This document shows, piece after piece, positions 31,581 through 37,993 of a stretch of DNA of 37,993 nucleotides (positions are counted from its first letter, which is position 1; each line of letters starts with the position of its first letter). The notes below the pieces were generated by a model. That model was given only the letters and a program-made list of their open reading frames with translations. It was not told where the DNA came from and did not search any database. This DNA comes from an uncultured Clostridia bacterium (GTDB lineage Bacteria; Bacillota; Clostridia; Christensenellales; Aristaeellaceae): positions 1-37,993 of the forward strand of contig CAKTYE010000018.1 of the NCBI GenBank assembly GCA_934631985.1. The letters are read 5' to 3'. The translations under genes were made by a program, and so were the position numbers.

Positions 31581-33299
31581 TTACATCCGTTCCGGGGCTT
31601 CGATGCCGATGAGGTACAGCCCGGTCTTGATGACGTTCTTCATGGCGCGGGTCAGCGCAACGCGGGCCGCTGCCACCGCAGGATCGTCATCCAGAATGCG
31701 ATGCTCATAGTAGAACTTGTTATAGGCCTGCGCCAGATCGGTCACGGCGCGGGTGATCATAGACGGCTCGTACTTCTCAGCGGCTTCCTTGATAACGTCG
31801 GGGAAGCGTCCCAGCTTCCGCAGGCAGTCCTGAGCCTCGTCGTCCTGCAGGGCGCTGTAGTCCGGGGCGGGCAGGGTCATGTCCGCAGCCTTGCGCAGCA
31901 CAGAGCAGCAGCGGGCGTGGGTATACTGCACATAGGGGCCGGTCTCGCCGTCAAAGTTCAGGGCGCGATCCCAGCAGAAGTCGATGTCCTTGATGCGGTT
32001 GTTGCTCAGGTCAGCATACACCACCGCGCCGATGCCCACCTGGCGGGCCACCTCGGCCTTGTTTTCCAGGTTGGGGGACTTTTCCTCGATAATTTTGAGG
32101 GCCTTCTCCTGGGCCTGATCCAGCAGATCCTCCAGGTAGACGATGTTGCCCTTGCGGGTGGACAGGGACTGTCCCTCGTAGGAGATCATGCCGAAGGCCA
32201 CATGCACGCAGTCCTTCGCCCAATCATAGCCCATCAGCTCCAGTACCTTGAACCACTGACGGAAGTGCAGATCCTGCTGATAGGCCACCACATACAGGCA
32301 CTTATCGAAGTGATAGGTGTCATGACGGTACAGCGCGGCGGCAATGTCGCGGGTGGCGTACAGGGTCGCGCCGTCCTTTTTGAGGATCAGGCAGGGGGGC
32401 ATGTTGTACTTTTCCAAATCAACGATGGACGCGCCGTCGGAGATGGTCAGCAGGTTCTTGGCCTTCAGCTCGTCAATGACGCGGCCCATCTTGTCGTTGT
32501 AGAAGCTCTCGCCCGCGTAACTGTCGAACTTCACGCCCAGCAGGTCGTACACCCGGGCGGTATCCCGCAGGGTCAGATCCTTGAACCAGTTGAAGATGTG
32601 CAGGGCTTCGGGGTCGCCGTCCTCGATCTTCTTGAACCAGGCACGGCCCTCGTCCTCCAGCTCGGGATGCTCCTCAGCCTCGGCATGGAACTTGACATAC
32701 AGGCGGGTCAGCTCGTTCACGCCGCCCTTTTCCACTTCCTCCTCGCTGCCCCAAAGCTTGTAGGCGCAGATCATCTTGCCGAACTGGGTACCCCAGTCGC
32801 CCAGATGGTTGATGCCCACGGTGGTGTAGCCCAGATGCTCATAAATGCGCTTCAGGCTGTGTCCCAGCATGGTGGTGGACAGGTGACCGATGTGGAAACG
32901 CTTGGCAATGTTGATGGAGGAATAGTCCAGGCAGATGGTCTTGCCTGCGCCCATGTCGCTGGCGCCGTACTTCTCCTCAGCGGACAGCACGCTGTCCAGC
33001 ATGCCCTTTGCCAGGTTGACACGGTTCAGGAAGAAATTCAGGTAACCGTTCACGGCTTCCACCCGTGCAGTTTCCGGCGCGTCGAAGGCAGCGGCAATGG
33101 CTTCGGCGATCTTCGGCGGGGCCATGCGCAGCACCTTGGCGAAGCGGAAGCAGGGGAAGGCATAATCGCCCAGGGCGGGGTCCGGGGGAACCGCCAGCTG
33201 ACCGCGGATGTCCTCGGCAGCGGGCAGCCCCTCCGCTTCAGGCCAGGTCTTGTGCAGCGTATCCGCCAGCAGCTGCGCGATGCAGGTCTTCATATCCAT
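31581..33299 (-). CDS. argS: Arginyl-tRNA synthetase
   Basis: A 572-residue class I synthetase. The HIGH signature is in KRFHIGHLSTTMLGHSLKRI, the KMSKS-equivalent is SLSTRKGNIVYL, and GINHLGDWGTQFGKMI is a strong ArgS segment. The N-terminal Arg-tRNA additional domain (about 1-110) and the C-terminal DALR anticodon domain ending in GLYLIGIEAPERM are both present. It charges tRNA-Arg. The ATG at 33299 has AAGGAG about 11 bases upstream; a GTG at 33311 and an ATG at 33293 are alternatives. Its own promoter lies at 33340-33369, though it is only 100 bases after the beta-mannosidase gene. Confidence 0.96.
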   Translation of the reverse strand: MDMKTCIAQLLADTLHKTWPEAEGLPAAEDIRGQLAVPPDPALGDYAFPCFRFAKVLRMAPPKIAEAIAAAFDAPETARVEAVNGYLNFFLNRVNLAKGMLDSVLSAEEKYGASDMGAGKTICLDYSSINIAKRFHIGHLSTTMLGHSLKRIYEHLGYTTVGINHLGDWGTQFGKMICAYKLWGSEEEVEKGGVNELTRLYVKFHAEAEEHPELEDEGRAWFKKIEDGDPEALHIFNWFKDLTLRDTARVYDLLGVKFDSYAGESFYNDKMGRVIDELKAKNLLTISDGASIVDLEKYNMPPCLILKKDGATLYATRDIAAALYRHDTYHFDKCLYVVAYQQDLHFRQWFKVLELMGYDWAKDCVHVAFGMISYEGQSLSTRKGNIVYLEDLLDQAQEKALKIIEEKSPNLENKAEVARQVGIGAVVYADLSNNRIKDIDFCWDRALNFDGETGPYVQYTHARCCSVLRKAADMTLPAPDYSALQDDEAQDCLRKLGRFPDVIKEAAEKYEPSMITRAVTDLAQAYNKFYYEHRILDDDPAVAAARVALTRAMKNVIKTGLYLIGIEAPERM

Positions 33300-33339
33300 A
33301 CGGAAATACACTCCTTATACTTTACAAATCGCATAGGCT

Positions 33340-33369
33340 ATTGTACCACAAACGGGCAGCGGGAAACAA
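33340..33369 (-). promoter_or_regulatory. Promoter of argS
   Basis: TTGTTT (33364-33369) and TACAAT (33340-33345) on the minus strand with an 18-bp spacer. No T-box leader (which would need about 200 bases) fits in the 41-base leader. Confidence 0.55.
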
Positions 33370-33399
33370 GGGAGAAAAACGGGGGAAAAGGCTTCTTTA

Positions 33400-35877
33400 T
33401 CACCCCATATCATACACGCTCTGCACGGTCAGCTGCGCCTGCACCTCCTGCAGCGTCAGCGGTGCAGAAAGGCGGGCCTTGTCCAGCGTGACCTTCCTGG
33501 GATGCCCGGGCAGCAGCGTGAACCAGTTCTCCGAGAAAACGCCGTCGGCGCAGGTCATGTCCAGGCAAACGCCCCAGGCTAGCGCATCGCAGTCCAGGCA
33601 AATGTGGAATGCGGTCTCCGTCTCGGTGACCTCCCAGCGGATGCGGGGCGGCTGGAAGGAAAAGTGCTTCGGGGCGCAGAATAGCTCGCTGCCTTCGCTG
33701 ACTATGCGGCCTGCATTGTCCGTCAGGGTGAACAGCACCATACGGCTGTCCTCGGGATGCAGGGCAGTCAGGTCGAACTGCGGCTCAAAGTCGATCAGGC
33801 CGACCTCCTGTGCGGAGAGCGGCGGACAGTCAATGGGGCGATGTTCCCGGCGCAGCACCTCGCCGCCTGCATTTACCAGCAGGCAGGTAAGCTCCCCGGA
33901 GAATGCCTCGGGCGCATCATTGGTCACGAACATCCGCGCCTTGCGGCCCTCGATGACGCAGCTTGCCAGTTGGGGCGCAAAGAAGCGGCGGGCAGCATAG
34001 TGCAGGGCCTTCCAGCGACCGAAATAGTCCACCGAGGACCACGAAGCCACGGGCCAGCAGTCGTTTAGCTGCCAGTAAATTGCGCCCATGCAGCGGCCCC
34101 GGTTGCGCCGCCAATGCTCCACGCCATAGCGGATGGCCTCGGCCTGCAAAAGCTGCGAGGCGTACAGCATGCTGCCGAAGGAGGTGGGCATGCGAAGCGT
34201 CTGGCACAGATAGGCGAGAATTTTGCCGTTTGCGGAGCCGTTCTTCTGGTGATTCTCCATCACCCGGGAGAAGATGTTCTGCGCCCGTCCATGGGCGAAG
34301 GTATCCACCGTTTTCTGGCACGGGAAGGACTGAAAGCCGAACTCCGAGCAGAAGCGGAAATAGAAATCCCGGTAGGCGGTGAAGGGTTGATTGCCGTGCC
34401 AGACCTCCCAATAATGCACGTCGCCGCGGTTCTCAGCATTGGGATCGTCGAAGCCGCCGCCGGAGGAGGGCGACGAGGGCCAGTAGAACACCTGGGGTGC
34501 GGTTTTCTCGGCAGTGTGCTTCAGCACGTCCTCAAACTGCGTCAGATACTGCTGGCGCAGCTCCTCGGAGTGATGCTTCACATCCTCCCAGCAGCACCAG
34601 GCGGTTTCCATTTCATTATTGCCGCAGATCAGGCCCAGGCTGGCATGGTCGCGGAGACGGCGCAGATTATCCTGCGACTCCAGGCGGATATTTTCCCGGA
34701 AGGCGTCCGTCAGCTTGTAGACGTTGCAGGCAAACATCAGATCGAGCCACACCACCAGGCCCATTTCATCGCACAGGTCAAAGAAGAAATCATCGGGATA
34801 ATAACCGCCGCCCCACACGCGCACTGCATTGAAGTGCGCGTCCGCGCAGTCGGTGAGCAGTCGGCGGGTGCGCTCCTTGTTGATACGGGGCAGAAGGCTA
34901 TCCTCGGGGATATAATCCGCGCCCATGGCAAAGAAGGGCGTGCCATTGCAGACGAAGGTGAAGCGCTCGCCCCAGGCATCGGGGGTACGATCCACGGTCA
35001 GGGTGCGCAGGCCGATCCGCCGCGCCCAGCGGTCAGCGGCTTCGCCTGTATCGTTGAGCAGCGTCACCCGCAGGCTGTACAGCGGATGCGCACCCAACCC
35101 GTTGGGCCACCACAGCTGCGGCTCCGTCACGCACAGGGTGGAGGACGCATCGGTGCGGCCCTCGCAGCGCAGGCACAGGCTGCCATCGGGGTTCATCAGC
35201 TCCATGCGGCAGGGTAGCCCGGCTTCCTCCGCACTTGCAAGGGGCGTGACCGTCAGCACGGCTTGACCGGGGGTATGCTGCTGGGTGATGCGAACCTCTG
35301 CAAGGCGCGGGCCGTTCCAGCTTTCCAGGGTCACGGGCCGCCAGATGCCCGCATCAGGCAGCACGGGACCCCAGTCCCACCCGAACATGCAGTGGGCTTT
35401 GCGCAGGGCGTAGGTGCCGGGAATGTTGCCCGCAGAGACATAGGTAATGTCGGGGTTCGCCGCAGCAGCCTCCCGAACAAAACGATTCGGCGAAGCAAAG
35501 ACCACGCGCAGGCGATTCTCACCGGAATGCAGCAGGCGCTTCACATCAAAGCGCCAGGAGCGGTGCATATTGTCTGTGCGTCCAACCTCCTGATCATTGA
35601 CATAGACGGTGGCGAGGGTATCCAGCCCCTCGAAAAGCAGGGAGACATGCTCCCGGGCCAGAAACGCAGCATTTAACTGGAACGTCCGCTGATAGGCGTA
35701 GTCCCGGTCGAACAGGGGCGTGGTCAGCAGCTCGTTTTCTCCATCGAAGGGATCGGGAATCAGGCCGTTCGTCAGCAGGTCGTGCAGCACCGAGCCGGGA
35801 ACCTGCGCCGGGATCTGGCTCTTGCCGCAGGCTTCCTCCAGCGTCCAAGCTCCGTTCAGGGACATGCGATCCACCAT
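33400..35877 (-). CDS. Beta-mannosidase (glycoside hydrolase family 2)
   Basis: An 825-residue GH2 enzyme with the typical order: jelly-roll sugar-binding domain (1-190), immunoglobulin-like domain, TIM barrel (about 290-620) and C-terminal beta domains. The acid/base is Glu422 in LICGNNEMETAW and the nucleophile Glu512 in FCSEFGFQSFP; VRVWGGGYYPDDFF and AIYWQLNDCWPVASWSSVDY are strongly typical of bacterial beta-mannosidases (EC 3.2.1.25). It trims mannose from manno-oligosaccharides or N-glycan cores. No signal peptide is seen, so it acts in the cytoplasm. The ATG at 35877 has GGAGGAGG upstream. It lies 28 bases after the TauE/SafE permease gene. Confidence 0.94.
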   Translation of the reverse strand: MVDRMSLNGAWTLEEACGKSQIPAQVPGSVLHDLLTNGLIPDPFDGENELLTTPLFDRDYAYQRTFQLNAAFLAREHVSLLFEGLDTLATVYVNDQEVGRTDNMHRSWRFDVKRLLHSGENRLRVVFASPNRFVREAAAANPDITYVSAGNIPGTYALRKAHCMFGWDWGPVLPDAGIWRPVTLESWNGPRLAEVRITQQHTPGQAVLTVTPLASAEEAGLPCRMELMNPDGSLCLRCEGRTDASSTLCVTEPQLWWPNGLGAHPLYSLRVTLLNDTGEAADRWARRIGLRTLTVDRTPDAWGERFTFVCNGTPFFAMGADYIPEDSLLPRINKERTRRLLTDCADAHFNAVRVWGGGYYPDDFFFDLCDEMGLVVWLDLMFACNVYKLTDAFRENIRLESQDNLRRLRDHASLGLICGNNEMETAWCCWEDVKHHSEELRQQYLTQFEDVLKHTAEKTAPQVFYWPSSPSSGGGFDDPNAENRGDVHYWEVWHGNQPFTAYRDFYFRFCSEFGFQSFPCQKTVDTFAHGRAQNIFSRVMENHQKNGSANGKILAYLCQTLRMPTSFGSMLYASQLLQAEAIRYGVEHWRRNRGRCMGAIYWQLNDCWPVASWSSVDYFGRWKALHYAARRFFAPQLASCVIEGRKARMFVTNDAPEAFSGELTCLLVNAGGEVLRREHRPIDCPPLSAQEVGLIDFEPQFDLTALHPEDSRMVLFTLTDNAGRIVSEGSELFCAPKHFSFQPPRIRWEVTETETAFHICLDCDALAWGVCLDMTCADGVFSENWFTLLPGHPRKVTLDKARLSAPLTLQEVQAQLTVQSVYDMG

Positions 35878-35905
35878 AAAAGCTCCTCCTCCATCCATCT
35901 TACAT

Positions 35906-36613
35906 TTACAGGTTTTGCAGTATCAGGGCCAGGCCGGAGATCATCAGCATCACCATGACAGCCTGGGTCAACCGCTGGGGATTCATTCGCTTGGACAGCG
36001 CAGAGCCTGCCAGCATGCCGACAAGCATGCAGGGAGCCAGCTTCAGCGCGTCCACCACCATGGCAGCGTGCAGCAGTCCCGTGACGCTGTACAGCACAAT
36101 ACGGAAGATATTTTCCACGGCAAACACCAGCCCGAGGGTTGCGCGGTATTCCTCGGGGGAATCTGCGGTGCGGCTCATGGAGGCCGCCAGCAGTGCGCCC
36201 ACGCCGAAAAGCCCGGCGATCATGCCGGACACGGCGGCGATGCAGCCCTGCACCAGGGGCGATTGCTTGCCCGTCCCATGGGCCGGACGCAGCAGGCGCT
36301 CCAGCCCCAGGCCGATCAGCAGTACGCCAAAGACGATTTTCAGCGCCGCCGGGGAAGCGCCGCGCAGCAGCAGCGTTCCGGGAATGCAGCCTGCCAGCGT
36401 CAGCCCTGCCAATGGCAGCGCCTTGCGCCACTGAATGCTGCACCACTGCCGCAGGGCAAGCAGCAGGTTAGCCGGCAGGGACAGCAAAAGGTCCAGCGGG
36501 GTAATATCCCGGCTGCTGCGGAAGAAGCTCATGGTTGCCGTCAGCACCAGGGTATTCGCGAAGCCTGTCAGCCCCTTGACGAAGTAGGCCAGACAAACGG
36601 CAAGGTACATCAT
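35906..36613 (-). CDS. TauE/SafE family membrane permease
   Basis: A 235-residue membrane protein with about seven to eight helices. The two internal repeats each begin with a family motif: YFVKGLTGFANTLVLTATMSF in the first half and GMIAGLFGVGALLAASMSR in the second, matching the TauE/SafE (sulfite/organosulfonate exporter) pattern G.xGG..G. It likely moves an anion across the membrane; the substrate is not known. I chose the ATG at 36613 with AAAGGG upstream. The longer frame from 36739 covers its promoter. It is the first gene of a likely unit with the beta-mannosidase. Confidence 0.85.
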   Translation of the reverse strand: MMYLAVCLAYFVKGLTGFANTLVLTATMSFFRSSRDITPLDLLLSLPANLLLALRQWCSIQWRKALPLAGLTLAGCIPGTLLLRGASPAALKIVFGVLLIGLGLERLLRPAHGTGKQSPLVQGCIAAVSGMIAGLFGVGALLAASMSRTADSPEEYRATLGLVFAVENIFRIVLYSVTGLLHAAMVVDALKLAPCMLVGMLAGSALSKRMNPQRLTQAVMVMLMISGLALILQNL

Positions 36614-36659
36614 GCGGGTTCGGTCCCTTTCCTGTTGTGGGATGCGCTCATTTGTCCCC

Positions 36660-36688
36660 AGTATAACACAGGACCTGGGGAAAGTCAT
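36660..36688 (-). promoter_or_regulatory. Promoter of the TauE/SafE gene
   Basis: TATACT (36660-36665) with TGT before it and ATGACT (36683-36688) as -35, spacer 17 bp, on the minus strand. Confidence 0.6.
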
Positions 36689-36732
36689 GGAAAATAATTG
36701 CAGCAGGCCTGCAAAAAAGATGAAAAGAGGGG

Positions 36733-36762
36733 TTGACAACCGTGCCGCGCGTGTGCTATAAT
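36733..36762 (+). promoter_or_regulatory. Consensus promoter of the tRNA-Val unit
   Basis: TTGACA (36733-36738), an 18-bp spacer and TATAAT (36757-36762) preceded by TGC, on the plus strand. Both hexamers are perfect, as expected for a stable RNA gene. Confidence 0.88.
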
Positions 36763-36810
36763 CATTCTCGTCGCTAAGAGAGTTGCTTTTAAGGCGATGA
36801 AAATCATAAG

Positions 36811-36835
36811 TTTGGTCGCATGGCTCAGTTGGTAG
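36811..36835 (+). pseudogene. 5' fragment of a tRNA-Val gene
   Basis: These 25 bases are identical to 36935-36959, the acceptor 5' strand, D-stem 5' strand and D-loop of the intact tRNA, but the sequence then diverges, with no anticodon arm or T-arm. It cannot fold as a tRNA. It lies between the promoter and the true gene. Confidence 0.85.
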
Positions 36836-36937
36836 TCCATTCTGTACGGATTACATAAACTCCACGCTTCCATTTCCCCGCAAAACTCCCCTTACTGATG
36901 GGATGTGCAGGTTGCACAAAAATCAGCAGCAAAATTT

Positions 36938-37013
36938 GGTCGCATGGCTCAGTTGGTAGAGCACATCGTTCACATCGATGGGGTCACAGGTTCGAGTCCT
37001 GTTGCGACCACCA
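36938..37013 (+). tRNA. tRNA-Val (anticodon CAC)
   Basis: A complete cloverleaf of 76 bases including an encoded CCA end. The acceptor stem GGTCGCA pairs with TGCGACC, the D-arm is GCTC-AGTTGGTA-GAGC, the anticodon stem CATCG/CGATG holds the loop TTCACAT (anticodon CAC, reading GUG), and the T-arm is ACAGG-TTCGAGT-CCTGT. It is followed directly by a terminator. Confidence 0.97.
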
Positions 37014-37017
37014 CGCG

Positions 37018-37045
37018 CCTGGCAAGCTTGCTTGCCAGGTTTTTT
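37018..37045 (+). terminator. Intrinsic terminator of tRNA-Val
   Basis: CCTGGCAA (37018-37025) pairs with TTGCCAGG (37032-37039) and is followed by six T. Confidence 0.93.
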
Positions 37046-37086
37046 CTTACCTACCTTACCGCCATACTTGAAAGGATGTGAACCTC

Positions 37087-37275
37087 ATGGCGAAATTTGT
37101 CTCTCGTGAAAAGCTCAGTAAGAAGGCCCGAAAAGAGCTGGACAATCAGAAGCGCACCGTTTGGACCTTCTCCCCCACGACTAAGAAAGTGGAAAGCAAA
37201 AAACTTTACAACCGCAAGAAAAACGCTCACGCCTGGAAGGATGACTTCGGCATGAGCGCTTTTTGTTTGGTATGA
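37087..37275 (+). CDS. Small basic protein of unknown function
   Basis: A 62-residue, Lys/Arg-rich protein (SREKLSKKARKELDNQKRTV, then FSPTTKKVESKKLYNRKK). The KKARKELD and VESKKLYNRKK patterns remind me of short hypothetical proteins found in integrative elements and phages of gut Firmicutes; I cannot name a function. ATG at 37087 has AAAGGA about ten bases upstream; an in-frame ATG at 37078 is less well placed. A bidirectional terminator lies inside its last codons. It starts 42 bases after the tRNA terminator and is convergent with the next gene, one base apart. Confidence 0.7.
   Translation: MAKFVSREKLSKKARKELDNQKRTVWTFSPTTKKVESKKLYNRKKNAHAWKDDFGMSAFCLV
37219..37264. terminator. Bidirectional terminator overlapping the end of the small gene
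   Basis: CGCTCACGCC (37224-37233) pairs with GGCATGAGCG (37249-37258), one mismatch, with A-tract 37219-37223 before and T-tract 37260-37264 after. It can end both convergent transcripts. It lies within the last coding part of the rightward gene. Confidence 0.65.
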
Positions 37276-37276
37276 A

Positions 37277-37912
37277 TTATTCTATGATGAACCCCTTCGC
37301 ATTCAGCGCTGCCATGAGCGCCTCATTTGCTGGGCCGGATACCGTGCCGATCTTACTGACCGTGTAGTCGCCGATGACATAGGCGAAGCTGGGCGCGTTC
37401 TGGTACACGGCAGGTGCGTCTACAAAAGCCTTGACGGCCTCTATCAGCGCCTTGCGCCTTCTTCCGGTTAAGTTGAAGGCTGCCTCCATGTTTTCCGGCT
37501 CATGGGCCGTGATGGTCAATACCTGCCCGTTCAGCTCGGCAGTGATCTCAGCGCCCTGCGCGGCTGCTTCGGCGATTTCCGCCATAGGCTGGCTCTCGGC
37601 CCCCGCCTGTTCCAATGCCGCCTGAAGCCCGGCTGTGATTTTCTCCGGGATGGGCGCTTCTTCCGGCTTGCCTTTCCGCGTCTTGCGCGTCCGCGCTTCC
37701 GGCCAGACTTTCGGCAGGATGCCTTCCTCGAACGTGATCTTGAAAGTAATGGCTCCGGTTACCGGTACGCTGAATTCGAAGCCCTGATAGGGCAGCTTCT
37801 TGATCTCATCGGGAATTTCGATGTTCTTGAAGCGCTTGACCTCTTTCCCGTTCTCGATGAAGCAAACCGGCACCGCATCCCGAAGTTTCGCTGTGAGTTT
37901 TCCGCATTCCAT
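37277..37912 (-). CDS. Protein of unknown function, possibly of an integrative element
   Basis: A 211-residue protein without membrane segments or signal peptide. The N-terminal 75 residues (KLTAKLRDAVPVCFIENGKE, then a beta-rich FEFSVPVTGAITFKITFEEG) look like one small domain. A basic linker (RTRKTRKGKPEEAPIPEK) leads to a helical middle and a C-terminal alpha/beta part (FVDAPAVYQNAPSFAYVIGD and GPANEALMAALNAKGF). I do not recognise a catalytic motif. It resembles hypothetical cargo of conjugative elements near tRNA genes. ATG at 37912 has GGGAGGT upstream; the longer GTG frame from 37990 has none. The N-terminal domain may bind nucleic acid, but this is a guess. Confidence 0.65.
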   Translation of the reverse strand: MECGKLTAKLRDAVPVCFIENGKEVKRFKNIEIPDEIKKLPYQGFEFSVPVTGAITFKITFEEGILPKVWPEARTRKTRKGKPEEAPIPEKITAGLQAALEQAGAESQPMAEIAEAAAQGAEITAELNGQVLTITAHEPENMEAAFNLTGRRRKALIEAVKAFVDAPAVYQNAPSFAYVIGDYTVSKIGTVSGPANEALMAALNAKGFIIE

Positions 37913-37993
37913 GATAAATACCTCCCGTATTGTTGTGTGCCTCGCGGCTGAGTCACAGCTTACGCACGGGTGGTCAAAAAGCAAGCTCACATG

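Noticed and set aside
33300..33400. T-box or other riboswitch upstream of argS
   Set aside because: The leader is about 40 bases and lacks the T-box sequence and specifier stem.
36811..36890. A second tRNA gene
   Set aside because: Only the 5' 22 bases of the tRNA are present; no anticodon or T-arm can be formed.

Overview
The window looks like a chromosomal segment of a GC-rich, low-motility-type gut Clostridia bacterium (Oscillospirales or Christensenellales-like). Reasons: strong AGGAGG ribosome sites, sigma-A promoters with extended -10 boxes, sporulation-type genes (YlmC/YmxH-like, BofC-like), Firmicute-style housekeeping genes (mnmG, argS, tcdA, pgsA), and the small GC-rich hairpin repeats often seen between genes of such genomes. 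This placement is an inference from gene content, not a measured phylogeny.

Region 1 (1-1018): the first codons of a secreted or lipoprotein gene leaving the window on the left, divergent from a MerR-family regulator. The promoter of the leftward gene has a 19-bp spacer with a palindrome in it, the hallmark of MerR control.

Region 2 (1061-16173): one very long leftward operon for import and breakdown of peptides. In order of transcription: an M24 Xaa-Pro-type peptidase, oppB, oppC, oppD, oppF, oppA, a second M24 peptidase, an S9 serine peptidase, a PepD-like M20 dipeptidase, a guanylate-kinase-like protein, a third, longer M24 peptidase and an MFS transporter, then an intrinsic terminator. 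Together they would take up oligopeptides, trim them to dipeptides including proline-containing ones, hydrolyse these, and perhaps export a product. The operon starts at a near-consensus promoter followed by a 36-bp near-palindrome; strong hairpins separate OppA/M24, M24/S9 and S9/PepD.

Region 3 (16174-17178): a gene-free kilobase holding copy A of a ~390-bp structured repeat; copy B lies inverted at 29636-30046.

Region 4 (17179-25467): YlmC-like protein, DUF2304 plus glycosyltransferase, AI-2E-type permease, PgsA-like phosphatidyltransferase, barstar-like protein, an MBL hydrolase/unknown/DUF1934 operon, tcdA, a HAD phosphatase and a BofC-like membrane protein.

Region 5 (25475-36613): M18 aminopeptidase and mnmG; a GNAT acetyltransferase; repeat copy B; a GH32 fructosidase; argS; a GH2 beta-mannosidase; a TauE/SafE permease.

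Region 6 (36733-37993): a consensus promoter, a broken 5' tRNA copy, an intact tRNA-Val(CAC), and two small genes that resemble cargo of integrative elements, suggesting (not proving) the edge of an integrated element. No CRISPR array, rRNA or transposase gene was seen.
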